Shown: positions 20,059 through 31,399 of the stretch, piece after piece
Numbering within the stretch: position 1 is the first letter of the stretch
Layout: every line of letters begins with the position of its first letter
Source: Pyronema omphalodes
Lineage: Eukaryota > Ascomycota > Pezizomycetes > Pezizales > Pyronemataceae
Length of the DNA stretch: 64,000 nt
Assembly: GCA_024516155.1 (NCBI GenBank)
Contig: JAJJXM010000028.1
Location: 62,001-126,000, forward strand
Reading direction: 5' to 3'
Position numbers and translations under genes: made by a program
Notes under the pieces: generated by a model
Seen by the model: the letters and a program-made list of their open reading frames with translations, nothing else
Databases searched by the model: none
Told to the model about the DNA's origin: nothing

Positions 20059-23000
20059 GTACCCCCCCGTTCGGCTCGAGTTCCTACGAGAGGAGAAGGC
20101 TTGTCTGGGTATAGTTGATGGAATCTCTCAGCGGCCTCTGTTTCCGACAGGTTCGTTTCCGGTTCCCAGGTTGGAGAGTCATGGCCGGTCCACTTGACGA
20201 GGTACTGCAGGTTTCCTCTGGACCAACGGCTATCCAGAATTTCATCGACGAACCATTCTTCTTCGCCATCTACTACTACCGGTAGGGGTGGTGGGATAAT
20301 TTGGCCCGGGAGGGGGTCCGAAGGGGCTGGGTTTAGTAGGGATATGGGGAAGGTCCTGTGGTGTTTCATTGTCTCAGGTATATCCAACTCGTAAGCGTGG
20401 GATCCAATGGGCCGAACAACGGTGAAGGGACCTAGGTGTTTGTTTTCTAGTTTCTTTGAGGGGCGGCGGGTTCTGAGGTTGCGGGCGTCCAGCCATACCA
20501 GGTCTCCTGGTTTGAAGACCGGCCTGGGGAGTCGGGAATTGTCAGCGGCCTCCACGTGGCGGGCTTGGGCGTATTTCATTTCAGAGCGTAGGACGTCATG
20601 GATGTGCGACATCCTTTCCGCTACCTCGTTCGCTTTCACTTCTTCAGGGTTGTCTGTCCTGATTTCCAATTCGAAGGAGCATTTGGGGTGTCGGCCGTAT
20701 ACGGCGTAGAACGGGGACAGCGACGTCGTATCTGATACTTGATTATCTGCGGCAAATTCTGCCAGCGGTAAAAATTTCTTCCAGTCGTCTTGTAGATAAC
20801 AGACGTACGCGCGGGGATATTGCTCCGTGACCGCGTTGATTCTTTCTGTTTGGCCATCGGTCTGGGAGTGGAAAGCTGTGCTCGTGGCGATCTCGATGCC
20901 CATGCGATTTGCCAGGTGTTTCCAAAAGTGGGCAACAAATTGCGGGCCGTGGTCGGACACTACTGTGTCTGGCAGACCGTGCAGTTTGAATATGTTTTCC
21001 AGGAAGAGTTGTGCGAAACCTTCTGCGTCTATCGTGGAGTGACAGGGCACCAAGAGCCGCTGTTTCGTGAGTTGGCAAACGATCGCACATATTGCGTCGA
21101 AGCCATCTGACATCGGGAGTCCAGTAACAAAGTCGACAGATATGTTCTGCCACGGATGGTGCGGGACCGGTAGGGGTTTCAAGGTTCTATACGGTCCGTG
21201 GCGGGTCGCTTTTGTTCTTTTACCAATGTGGCAATTTCGGACGAATTGGTCCACATCTTTTGGCATCGAAGGCCAGTAGTAATTTCTGGCGAGGAGTTCG
21301 AAAGTCTTTGCACGGCCCGGCTGTCCCATGGTGGGGGGGTCGTGGTGATCTTGTAGTAGTTTTAATCGTAGTTTGTCCAGTGCAGGGACATAGAGACAGT
21401 CTCGATAGTACAATCTATTTTCCAACACGGAGCAGTCGGCGAGTGATATGTCCTTACAGATTTGTGTACCGTCTTCCAGCATTCCCCACACTCGGTTTGG
21501 AAATGAATCTGTCTTGTAGCCCTCCTTAGACAGGAGGTCCACCTCGGAGGGTGCAAGTTTCATGGGTGGGGTCATGCGAAATTGCAAGTTTTGTGGCTTT
21601 AGGACAGCTTGCTGATTCGCTAGTATACGTTCAGCTCCCTCTCCCGGGAGGTCGGCGGCTCGTCTCGTCAGGGCGTCCGGTTTCCCTCCCAACGTTCCAG
21701 GTCAGTAGGTGATGACAAAGTTGAAACGAGACAGGAATTCGGACCAGCGTGCCTGTCGTCTGTTTAGTAGCTTTGTCGTCATAAAGTAGTCGAGGTTCTT
21801 GTGGTCTGTCAATACTTTTATCGGGAAGGCGGAGCCCTCCAAGTGGGGGCGCCATTCCTCGAAACATCGAACTATTGCCAGTAGTTCTTTGTCATAGATC
21901 TCATAGTTGCATTCTGCCGGGGAATGCTTTTTGGAATAAAACGCGACGGGATGTAACACTGTATCGTCGTCGTATTGTGATAGTACTCCAGCGGACACAT
22001 AGTCAGATGCGTCTGTTTCTACTACAATCGGTTTCTCGTAGTCGAAGTGCTTGAGGATTGGTGCTGAGGTAAATGCGTTCTTTAGTCGGTCGAAGGCGCT
22101 TTGCTGATCTTTACCCCAGGTAAAGGGAATTGCTTTGCCATCTTGCTTTTTGGTCAAAGCTGTTAGAGGGGAGACTACTTTTGAGTAGTCCTTGATAAAT
22201 CGTCGGTAGAAGTTCGCGAAACCCAGGAACTCATGGACCTGTTTCAGATTGGTTGGTTCCTTCCAATCTCTGACTGTCGCTACCTTGGAATCCATCATAC
22301 GAGCGCCATCGCGACCAATCTTGTACCCCAGGTACTGGACTTCGGCCTTAGCAAACTTACATTTCTCTGGTTTCAAGTGTAGTTTTTCTTGTTTAAGTCG
22401 TTCCAAGATGTTCCGTACATGTGAGGTATGATCGGGCTTTGTTTCCGAGAATACGAGGATATCATCCAAGTATGCCGTGCAAAACTGGTCCAGGTATGGT
22501 CGCCGTACATCATTGATGAATGCCTGGAAATCGGCAGGCGCGTTAGTGAGCCCAAAGGGCATCACTTTTGACTCGAATAGTCGGTACCGTGTGCGGAAGG
22601 CCGTTTTCCATTCTTCGCCTTCTGCCATTCTAATCACGTTATAGGCGCTGCGGACGTCTAGGGTTGTAAAGTATTGGGCTTCGGAGAGATTCATCATCGT
22701 TTCCTGTATCAGTGGCAGTGGGTACCGATTCTTTTCAGTCCCTTCATTCAATCTTCGGTAATCTACGCATAGGCGTAAGGATCCGTCTGATTTCTTCACG
22801 AATAATATCGGCGAGGCGGCTGATGATTTGGAGCGTTGTATAAAGCGTTTTTCCAAATTTTCGTCTAGCCATGCTTTTAGTGTCTGTAACTCGTTGCGTG
22901 ATAACGAGTATAGGGGACCGAAGGGGGGAACGAATCCCTCTTTCAATGGAATCTTGTGGTCGTAGGGTCGGTGTGGGGGGAGTTCCTTCGCGTTGACTAC

Positions 23001-23804
23001 CTTGAACCGGTCGAGGTAGTCGTGGTACTCTTTGGGGATCATGTCTTTTAGTTCTTCATCCGTGAGGGGGGGTCTGTCTTCCAAGGCGACGGTGATTTCG
23101 TCCAGCGATAGCGAGAAGACTGTCAAGTGTTGATCTTCTACCATCTCTTTGAAGTCGGAGATGGTTAGACTTGAGATTGCTATTGGAGGTTCATCTGGAG
23201 GGTCAGGGACCGGGGTTTCCAATTCCGGCATGGAGTCTGTGTCGGGCTCGTTGGCAACGGGAGTGGGGCGCGGGTCCAGGACCTCGACACCGGTTGTGCT
23301 CACAGGTAATGGGCTGCAGTTCCTTAGGCAGTACTGTGAGTTGAAGCTTATGGTGTTGGAACTGAAGCTTATTGCCACGTCGTGTTCCTTCAACCAGGGG
23401 ATGCCCAACACCACCGGGTAGTGACCTAACCTGGTGACGAACATGGGGAGGGTTTCCGAGTTACCATTGATGGTACACTCTACTTGGGCGAGGTGTGTGA
23501 ATTTTCCTGAGGATATAGGTCGGCCGTCGATGACTTCGACCGTTCGGGCAGTGGGTAGGGGGGTTAGAGGGAGTTTGTGATGGCGGGCGAAATTGCGATC
23601 CACAAAGGCGATGCCAGTGGCGCCGCAGTCAATGAGCGCTACTGTCTTCACGCAGCGGTTATTAGAGAACAAGGAGCAAGAGAGAACAAGGTGTTTGCAT
23701 TCTAATCTTCCAGTAAAACTCGCGCCTGATAATAACAGTGTATCTGCAATACTTTTCCCACCAGCGGCAGAGCCATCATCCTGCGGCTGGTTTAGTCTTT
23801 TCCC
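20040..23804 (-). pseudogene. Gypsy-3 pol: protease, RT, RNase H, integrase, chromodomain (one nonsense codon)
   Basis: Read from the -1 slip site at 23798-23804. Protease (LIDCGATG), RT ([36 protein letters not shown]), RNase H ([27 protein letters not shown]). A TGA at 21702-21704 follows FNFVITY, where Ty3 elements normally have Arg; CGA to TGA would explain it. After it come an integrase with HHCC zinc site, VDFVTGLP, VSDHGPQF and TERINAVTEQY, and a C-terminal chromodomain (EEWFVDEILDSR, LQYLVKWTGHDSPTWEP). Chromodomains are thought to steer integration to marked chromatin. Confidence 0.92.
23760..23804 (-). promoter_or_regulatory. Gypsy-3 gag-pol -1 ribosomal frameshift signal
   Basis: GGGAAAA (23798-23804), a 6-nt spacer GACTAA containing the stop of the original gag frame, then ACCAGC (23786-23791) complementary to GCTGGT (23760-23765). 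The layout is identical to Gypsy-1 although spacer and loop bases have changed. Confidence 0.75.
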
Positions 23805-25143
23805 GAAACATCTTCCTCACTATCCAATAACTCAACGCTTGCGACTTTGACGTTTCTCTTAGCGGGGCACGAGGCAGCCATGTGGCCGAGGCCACCGCAG
23901 TAGAGGCAACGTCCTTCTGACAGGCGGGTAGCCCGTTCTTGTGCCGATAGTTTCTGACGGGGTCCCTGGGCAGGGTTTTGTTGTTATAAGGGGCGGTAGT
24001 TGTTTGGGTAGCGGGGGTGGGGCGGCTCGTGGCGGGGGTGGCGGCGGTAGTGGGTTTGATCTGGCCGCGGTTGGTGCGCAGCTTGCGGAGATTCTCCAGT
24101 GCTCTCAACTGGGAATCCAATTTTTGGCACTGATCGACAAATTCGTGCATTGTAGTGGTGGGAGGGGCGCCAACCAACTTTTCATGCAACTCGAGGGATA
24201 GGCCGTTCTGTAGAGCGTCCATGGTAGCGGCTTCATCCCAGCCCAATTCTGCGACCAGGCGGGAAAACTCTGCATAGTAATCTGAGAACTCCCGGTTGTT
24301 TTGTCGGAGATTTTGTAGTTTGAAACGAGCCGTTGCGCGCTCGTCCGGGTCTCCAAAGGTACGCTGAAGGATTTTAATGACGTCCTCGACGTCGGTTAGG
24401 GCCCAGCTGTTAACATTACCCTTGATTTCGGGAAGGATCTGATCAAGGGCGCGTCCGCGGAGGCGGCCCATGGCATAGGAGATTCGCTTGTGGGGGGTTG
24501 GGAAGCGTAATTCGTCGCTCACCAATTTAATACGGAGCAGGGAGACAAAACGGCGGAGGTCCTCCTTGTTGGACCCATCGAAGGTTGGTGGGTCTGAAAT
24601 TTTATCTCCGGTAACGCGGATGCCGGGGAAGGCGAGTAACGCGTTGATGAGTTCACGCTGGCGGGTGAGCTCCTTTTCGTGGTAGTGAATTTCGTTCGTA
24701 TCTACTTGTTCCTCGGGGGTCAGGAGGATTTCGGGGTCTCGGGAGGGAAGTCTCGGCACTGGCGCGATGATAGCGGGGGCGGCAACTGCGGCTGTGGCTG
24801 TGGCTGGGGTGGGGGGCGCGGCGGCTCGCGGCGCTGTGTCTGGTCCGTTGGGGTAACCCTGCACGGACCGAGTCTGAATAACATCGGGGGGAATGGGCGC
24901 AGGGGTGGGGGCTTCCGGAGCGCGGGAGGTGACAGGGCTGGAGACTCGGGTGCTGGTGCGGGAGCCGGGGATCTCTGTGAGGTCGTTTAGTACATAACCC
25001 GTGGGATGATCTTGGGCGTCCAGGATAGATTGAGCGAGCTGCTTGGTGAACGTGAGCGGTTCGTGCCCGTCTGGAAACTGAGTCATGGAGGCAGCGTTGA
25101 CGATTTGCTGCCAATGCCCTTCGTCGATGACTTTAACGTGCAT
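23776..25143 (-). pseudogene. Gypsy-3 gag (1-nt deletion before the zinc knuckle)
   Basis: Closely similar to Gypsy-1 Gag up to the Thr-rich linker. Alignment with Gypsy-1 shows one base missing near 23975-24000, so the current frame reads through the knuckle region out of phase and stops at 23776. In the original frame CXXC knuckle codons are still visible and the stop would be 23792-23794, just after the slippery site. The ATG at 25143 overlaps the ORF0 stop (ATGCACGTTAA). Confidence 0.85.
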
Positions 25144-25375
25144 GTTGGCGGGCTCGGAGGATCGGCTTAAGTCGGATGGTGTGACGGACGTACTCCTGGT
25201 AAGTATAATCCTGGAGTACCCAGCGGACCACAAGGTAGCAGTGATCTTCTGCTCTTCGGATGGCTCGTCGGACTGCGCCAGCGAATCGATTAGATATTCC
25301 GAAGGTCTCGGTTAGTGTGTGAGTCTCTAGGGCTTGTTTGAAGGCGTGTGTCCAAGCAGAACCGGTTGGGTTCAT
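25133..25375 (-). CDS. Gypsy-3 ORF0 (80 codons)
   Basis: Same length and position as the Gypsy-1 ORF0: first ATG after the primer site, 80 aa from MNPTGSAW to RARQHAR. It shares long blocks with that copy (KQALETHTL, ETFGI, RFAGAVRR, CYLVVRW, LQDYTYQE, TIRLKPILRARQ). Its TAA overlaps the gag ATG. Function unknown; I recognise no domain. Confidence 0.65.
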   Translation of the reverse strand: MNPTGSAWTHAFKQALETHTLTETFGISNRFAGAVRRAIRRAEDHCYLVVRWVLQDYTYQEYVRHTIRLKPILRARQHAR

Positions 25376-25400
25376 GCGTGTTGGTCGAATAAATATTCAG

Positions 25401-25411
25401 ATCGAACGTAA
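25401..25411 (-). other. Gypsy-3 primer-binding site, self-priming type
   Basis: TTACGTTCGAT next to the 5' LTR, identical to Gypsy-1. ACGTTCGAT is complementary to ATCGAACGT at 25622-25630 inside the LTR, about 312 nt from its 5' edge and about 36 nt after a TATA-like CATAAGG. Confidence 0.6.
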
Positions 25412-25942
25412 TGTCAAGGAACTAGGAACGAACGTTCGAAGAACACACTGAACACTAGCGGCGGGGGGAGCTAGGTGGGATCCGGGATACGGGAACGGAA
25501 GACAAGAACCGAGGTGCACGACAGACGGACGGCACACTAGACAAGGACAGGGACAAGGACAAGAATGACGTGAGGCTTGAGAAGAGGAGTCTTTTTTCAA
25601 AGGACAAGGGAAAGACACAAGACGTTCGATGGAGAACTCAACGACGGGGAGGCAAGCCTCCTTATGCACAAAGGGCGGCCAGCACTCTTGCTGGGCCGTC
25701 ATCCAACATCGCTACATGACAGCTTCCGTTCTCCATCATTTCACCTGCAACGCCACAGCTCTCCAGCTCATGGTACGTCATCCATCATCAGTCAGTCCAT
25801 CAACAACAACGGCACGGCACACACAACAACAAAACGGCAACACAACACAACCCGGCAAGACAACGGCACGACGACAATCATAACAACGACAACACAATGG
25901 TGACGCAACAACGCAACGGCTCGTCAGCCGTGTGGCGTGACA
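25412..25942 (-). repeat. Gypsy-3 5' LTR
   Basis: 531 bp; partner of 19528-20058. The proposed R region starts near 25630, giving a U3 of about 312 nt and R plus U5 of about 219 nt. Confidence 0.95.
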
Positions 25943-26283
25943 GTGAAGAGGAATGGTTAGTCGACGAAATCCTTGACAGCCGGGTTAGACGAGGTCGCTT
26001 GCAGTACCTTGTGAAACGGAAGGGTGACTTCACACCAACATGGGAACTAGAGGAATTCCTTGAAGACGTTACGGCTGTTGATGAGTTTCCCCAGCAATAC
26101 CCAGATAAGCCTCAACCTCTTCGTAGGAACTGGAGCCTAAGAGGGGGATCCTGTCATGGCTCCAGCATCGCCACCCGTATTCTAGATTGGGACAGCCTGC
26201 ACAGTCATAGAGCACAGCCGCAGGGCTGCACCACATCACATGTCAGCACCAGCACAGCCACCCTCGCAGCCGCAATGCACTAG
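25943..26283 (+). pseudogene. Gypsy-2 pol, third part (chromodomain and C-terminus)
   Basis: After the second GTGAA the frame reads EEWLVDEILDSRVRRGRLQYLVKRKGDFTPTWELEEF (given here in outline), the chromodomain counterpart of the Gypsy-3 end, then YPDKPQPL. A polypurine-like AAGAGGGGGATCC at about 26139-26151 is followed by TGTCATGGC at 26152, the probable start of the Gypsy-2 3' LTR. The ORF continues into that LTR to 26283, as in Gypsy-3. Confidence 0.85.
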
Positions 26284-26510
26284 TCTATCCTTTTCCTTAT
26301 CACCCTCCTTTTCTGTCTTAGTTATCATAGTTCGTTTCATCAGCACAAGCGTCACATTGTTATCACATGCATAAGGTTCTTGGCTTCTTTGTTTAGGTTC
26401 TTGGCCCGGTTAAAACCCTGTTAGGGTTTGGGTTGTTCTTGGGAGGATCTGTGTATCTAATGAGGGCTTTCCCTCCGCTCTGTCTGTTTCCTTTTCTTTC
26501 TTCTGTACAG
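26152..26510 (+). repeat. Probable Gypsy-2 3' LTR (end uncertain)
   Basis: Starts TGTCATGG right after the polypurine tract, like the Gypsy-3 LTR. No second copy is in the window, so the end cannot be set. CTTCTGTACA at about 26501-26510 is one candidate terminus. The sequence includes direct GGTTCTTGGC repeats at about 26370 and 26395. Confidence 0.4.
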
Positions 26511-26669
26511 AACGTCTTGTCCAGTTAGCAATCTAGTTACCTTGAAAACTCCTCCTCCTCCAGTCTTGTCTTCGTATTGACCTCTGCCTCCTCCTTCCAG
26601 TATCTCCTCCTCTTGCTCTACGTTCCTGTTCCTGCCCTCTGTCCTGAACACTGCGTACCTCGGACGTTC

Positions 26670-27475
26670 CCTCCAGCCTGCCTGTTACAGTGATAGCGGC
26701 ACAGTCTTTGATGGCTTTGTTGATCGCGACAAGTGCGTCATCGGCGGTGGTTTCAGGGTTGGTGATCTTTCTTTCAAGAGTGATAATGACCTCCCGGTTG
26801 ACATGTGTGAGGGCTTTCAGGATCAAGGTGGTGGGAGGCTTTACTTTGTTGGCCTGAACAGTGGTGAATGGTTTTTCTTTGGCAGCGGCAGAGCGCTTGG
26901 AAGCAAGGGACGTTCCATTGTACCAGGCATTGGTGGACTCATGCAGGGGGGTTGGCTGATAGAGGTGTACGGCAGGGGTGGGCGCAGGGGCAGTGGCACG
27001 GCCCTGTTCGATAGGTGCTTTCCCCGTGGTCTTGGTGTTGATGGGCTGGTGTTTACGGATCTGGTTGGTGTGTTCGGTGACATGGCATTCAAGCTGGGCG
27101 ATGCGGTTGGCCCTGGCGTTCTGAGCATTGGTGAAGGCATTTTCCATGCGGTCATAGCGGGCAAAGATCTGATTCGGGATGGTGGAGCTGGTAGTGTGGA
27201 ACACGGCGGGGCATTTGGTGACGTCCGGGGCAGTGTTGTTGAGGCGCTTGCGCGGGGAGCTTGTGCCGGTGGCAAGAATGCGTTGGGGTTCCGGGTTTCC
27301 GAGGAGAGAAGGAGTAGGAGAGGAATATTAAGACTCCGGGGGCTGAGTGAGGGAGGCAGAAGGGGCAGCAGAGGCGGAGAGCTGCTGTTGCTGCTGTTGA
27401 TCTTTCAATAAAGAGGGGAGTTTTGGCGGGGACATTGTGTTCCCCAGCAAGGGAGGAACCGAAGGGGTAGAAACA
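26670..27475 (-). pseudogene. LINE ORF1 fragment, a second LINE type
   Basis: On the minus strand one frame (to 27204, extending upstream through a stop near 27330) encodes SWYN/TVQA-type sequence and the block LTHVNREVIITLERK followed by DDALVAINKAIKDCAA. This resembles the region before the RRM-like part of ORF1 in fungal Tad LINEs. It differs from the ORF1 at 3902. A Gln-rich start (MSPPKLPSLL near 27435) could be its N-terminus. Knuckles and ORF2 are absent, so it is a remnant cut near the Gypsy-2 LTR. The opposite-strand ORF at 26803-27411 is a shadow. Confidence 0.5.
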
Positions 27476-27516
27476 ATACAGGAGGCTGTGCAACCTGAGA
27501 CCGAGAAGTAAACCAA

Positions 27517-28279
27517 TCCATCACAGGCCGAAGAAACTTAAGGGTCTCATTCGAGGTATTTGGTGCAGATTGGATATGTCATAACAAGAGATTAAGTTGC
27601 TGATGCTGGAGGAGACAGTGGGAAGACTTAGGGCCTTTTATAGACTTTCGTCTACAGGTTCGCCCAGACTTCCCAAGGGAACCAACTTCCAAACTAAACT
27701 TGGGAGATAAGACGCGAGTCAATTCTTTGACAAATATGCTGATGCTCGCATCATGCTACATGTGCAATTATATTAATTGCTCACTTGCATGATGACCTTC
27801 GTGTCAGATTAATCCTTGACATTCCTTGCCGTGCTACCACACTTTCCATTCAGGTATTGGGGTTAAGCGCCGAGTAGAGGGTTACGCCACTTGAGCGCAT
27901 AATGCAATGACTCCTCTGATAATGACATGTGAGTCATATATCTTATGTGTCGTCTTGATCATAGATCTCCCTGGAGAATCTCGATTGCGAGTGAAAGAAT
28001 CTGACATCATAAGGTAGCCTGAGCCTTGCAGGAGCGCACTGCCCCGTAACATGCCTGTGTGATGTCATTCGCCCCACCTGCGCGCACTTGCACGCAGCCA
28101 CACCCTGGTGTGCACACAAACGCCGTCTCATCATGCAGTTGGTAGTCATTGGCCTAAGGTCGCGTCATATCAGTTCCACCCAACAGTATCCCTGAGTGGT
28201 GTCCATTGCTGCAGGACGCCATCTCATGCTCATGCAAACTTGACCCTTGTCCTGAGCTTCACTGCTGTTGGCTGACTAG
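27517..28279. other. Non-coding stretch between element remnants
   Basis: I see no gene. The only structure is an imperfect hairpin at 27749-27794: CATCATGC pairs with GCATGATG, and CAATTA with TAATTG, around a short AT-rich centre. Confidence 0.6.
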
Positions 28280-30300
28280 ACTCTGCCTTGATTCAACACA
28301 CCACACGGCAACGGCGACCCCCCCCCCCCCCTGCATTCTCAACAACGAGCACCGAAAACACCGGTTATCTCATCGGATTCGGATTCGCAGCACTCTGTTA
28401 CGTTCATCTCTGACTTTTCAGGGAATTCTGCATTGTTTTTGTTGACTTCTGTCGCAAGATCAGCGTTTTCACGAGTTTTGGCTTACCCTACCTCACGAAA
28501 TGTCGCCAAAACATTCACACCGACGCCCGACGATCGAACCGGTCCGGAAATGCGTACACAGCCCTGATGGACCCTCATCATGATGGATCTGATCCTACTT
28601 TTGATGGAAGAGATGTAAAAGTTGATGAAGTTGATGGAAACCGTGCTAGATTACCCCTCCAGAGCGTGGTCTTGGCACGAGCACCAGTTCCTGCGCCTTC
28701 AACATCGCAGCAACAGGCGACAACTGAACACAGCCGGTTCAGTAACTACCGTCGCCTGTGTGTATCTGCGATGAATGAGGCAGTCGCAGTTGATGACAAC
28801 TATGTTACGCTAGATCAACTGTTTATAGACAACGACGCCGAACTCAGTGGATCCAGCTTCCTGGGGATACAACAGATCCACCAGGACACACAGCGACGGT
28901 TCAATACCCCCGATGAATGCATACGCAACAACAGCGATGCGATACACTGCAGATTGGACATCATGATGACCAAATTCAACGATCTGCTCGGCGAAAACCC
29001 GATGCTGCGCGCAGCATACGACTCCACACGGGCACAAACAGCTGCTCTCAAGGCTGCTGTGGACACCCTGAGGAAGAAAATCGACGAACAGCAACAAGTC
29101 CTTTTGGCGCTCCCCTCACCGAACCTCATGGCCTCTTCCTCAGCGATGGAAGAGATGACCATGCAACTGTCCGTCATCCAACATGATATTCAGGACGTCC
29201 TGGACGCTGTTCGCAACCCTCCTGGCAAGAGAAAGCAAAGGGGAAGCGACCAGAACACCGAAACCACCTCAGCGACTAACAGGAGAGAGGTGAACAACAC
29301 CGAGAGCTGCATCACCGGTGTGAAGCCTGATGCACTCGAAACATGCGACTACCGCCGCCCAGGACAAGCTTGATGCCCTCAGGCCCAGGTCCCCCCTACC
29401 TCTCCTCGCAATCACTTCGATTAAAGCGATACCGGAACCTCAACCTGACAGTTCATCTGCTTAGGACACACCTCTTCCGGACGCCCCAAGCACTGCCCCT
29501 GCTGAGACCAATGGATGGAAGACTGTGGGGGCGAAGGCTACACAGAGGAAGAAGCAGAAAGTGAAGGAGACAACACCTGCGGCAGCGACACCCAGCAAGA
29601 CCCGTACAACAAAGAATGGTGGCCGGGGAAAAAATACCCACCAACCCAGAACGACAACCCCCTCTGCAAAGAAGACTTGGGCAGAAGTCGTCAAGAGCGG
29701 AGGCATCAACGTCCAGATTGTGCTTGGGAATGGCAATCTTGGACTGACAGCAGCACCAACAAGAAAGGGAGAGAGGCGAGGAGGGGCAGCGACAAGGCTG
29801 AGGAAGAAGGAAGGAGAAGGGGAGAGAGGGGAGGAGCAGAGGGGCAGGGCTGGCCCGGCTGTCTCAAAGGGCAAAGAGTCAGGAGACACCAGCGGAGGAG
29901 TTGACAGAGGAGAGGAGAGTGGGGGCATGGGTGGCCCAGCGGCTGTTTAACTTTGCTTCGGTTTTTCTTTTTTACTTTTGCTTTGTGTAGGAAATAGAGG
30001 CGGAAAGATGGTTAAAAATGGGAGGGGAAGGGTGGGGGAAATGGGGGAACGACCCGGAGAGGTGGCCTCCGAGCGTACAGGGCTCCGGAATGGACCACGC
30101 TTGAGGAACAAAAGCACAACAAGACTTGGGGGTCTACAACCCCACACCCTAACGACAAGCTCTGGGGCATACCCAGTTAGAGCCTGGCCGGACACCCGGG
30201 TTTCTTAATCTTGTGTGAACTGTAGATTCCGCCATAACATTACGGTTGGATGCGTGTATCAGTTAATGAATAAATAAATGAATCACACTCTGCCTTATTC
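28280..30300 (+). mobile_element. Half-LINE copy B, full length, with 14-15 bp target duplications
   Basis: The body is 28295-30286. It is flanked by ACTCTGCCTTGATTC (28280-28294) and ACTCTGCCTTATTC (30287-30300). It shares its 5' start (ACGGCAACGGCGACCCCC), ORF, purine-rich 3' UTR and 3' end with copy C. The 3' end is a weakened hairpin (AAC-ATTAC-GGTT region near 30235-30247) followed by an (AATA)n tail. There is no RT, so it must be moved by another element's machinery. Confidence 0.85.
28567..29373 (+). pseudogene. Half-LINE copy B ORF1-like protein (N-terminal part, then frameshift)
   Basis: 268 aa from MDPHHDGSDP. The middle third (about 90-220) is rich in heptad-like helix (RAQTAALKAAVDTLRKKIDEQQQ), a likely coiled coil. 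The frame is lost near 29300 relative to copy C; the remaining C-terminal part continues in another frame (29525-29950, KTWAEVVKSGGINVQ, then a Lys/Arg-rich tail). Coiled coil plus basic tail is the general build of several LINE ORF1 proteins, but I find no RRM or zinc knuckle. Confidence 0.65.
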
Positions 30301-30587
30301 CTTAGCCGACTATCCGCCCAACTCAGACTTCGGATGATCCCGTTCGTTTGTCTTGCATCCTCATGCGAATTCCCTTCTCATGCAAGCCCTCTGGTAGCCG
30401 TGCTTGGTGGAACACATCCTCAAGTGTAAGGAGGTGTTCCTTCACTATTGTCTCCCGTCTCCATCAGCATCGTCTATAGTTTTCTCATGGGTAAGTCGAC
30501 ACCCATGTGGTAAGTTGTTCCTCGTTCCCTTCCATCTGTGATCCTCCTAAACCGCCGGTGAATAACAGGTAGCGGCGCCTCGGGCCG

Positions 30588-30770
30588 GGATCCTCGTGAA
30601 GTCCTTCCGGAAAGTCACGAATCACGCGACGTGGCTAGCTGGAGCTCCTCAGGGTGTTCCGGCTCGGCATACCAACCTTATTATTCATGCTCCTGTTGAG
30701 TTTGCCATGTGCTCTAAATGTTATACATCTTACCTATTCTATACTCACACAATATCGGGTGAGACAGGAG
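30588..30770 (+). repeat. Dispersed repeat, uninterrupted (empty-site) copy
   Basis: GGATCCTCGTG then AAGTCCTTCCGG then AAAGTCACGAATCAC runs on for about 170 bp. The same sequence, with mostly transition differences, flanks half-LINE copy C on both sides (32703-32725 and 34736-34910). This copy is the empty form of that insertion site. Confidence 0.8.
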
Positions 30771-30974
30771 GACGCTACCACCCATACGATATGCGATCCA
30801 CTCCTAGTAATCACGATAACCGGACACCCGGACCACCAAAGGCTAGCAATTAACCCTTCCTTTTACCAAAGAATGGATGGCCCGGCGCAGTGCTGCCCCA
30901 CTGTAGGTTCCTGATCAACCAACGACGCGATCTACACCGCTTGTCCGGATCCCCCAGACCCCCCCCCCCGCCTC

Positions 30975-31130
30975 ATGGCATCAACAAGATCAAATACCGC
31001 CCCTCTCCTCAGGACACCAACAAGAACAAATACAGCCCCCCGACTCAGGACACCAACAAGAGCAAATACCAGCCCACATCCTCAGGGACATCAACAAGAG
31101 CAAATACCGACCCACATCCTCGTGGACATC
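30975..31130 (+). repeat. Tandem repeat, about 37-bp units, four copies
   Basis: Units of the form CAACAAGAGCAAATACC plus a C-rich part and CTCAGGACA recur four times with drift. One frame reads TPTRxNTAPxLR repeatedly, but the ORF is short and isolated. The units are diverged and lack uniform spacers, so this is not CRISPR. Confidence 0.7.
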
Positions 31131-31399
31131 ACTCACGACGCTCCACATCGTCGAGATTGGGGAAGGCAGTATCGGGGGAGGTCTCTCATTTGGACACCTG
31201 CAGAAGGGCCTATCAATGGCTTTGCCGGAGTGTTGGCCTTGGAGGGGGGGCTTATGTCGCCATGCTCCCGTGCCATGCTCCTGGCCTTCTCCGCCACCAC
31301 CACAGCTCTGTGGGTTGTAACCATCACTCTAGCAACCTGCTCCGTGAGAATGAAATGACAGGGTGTCACGAACCGCTAAAGATATGCTTCTGGGAGGGA

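Larger units (their letters stand above)
19528..25942 (-). mobile_element. Gypsy-3: complete Ty3/gypsy chromodomain retrotransposon, TSD GTGAA
   Basis: Two 531-bp LTRs flank ORF0, gag and pol on the minus strand. GTGAA is present at 19523-19527 and 25943-25947, and removing the element plus one copy restores the Gypsy-2 chromodomain codons (VVVDGE then EEWLVDE). The LTRs differ at roughly 16 of 531 positions by eye (about 3%). One nonsense codon in pol and one gag frameshift make this copy defective, though only slightly so. Confidence 0.97.

Noticed and set aside
26803..27411. 202-aa Gly-rich plus-strand ORF
   Set aside because: It is opposite the LINE ORF1-like frame, which has the recognisable NREVIITLERK block; the plus frame resembles nothing.
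30975..31130. Short regular repeats resembling a CRISPR array
   Set aside because: Units are head-to-tail, diverged, without constant repeat/variable spacer structure, and the genome is eukaryotic.
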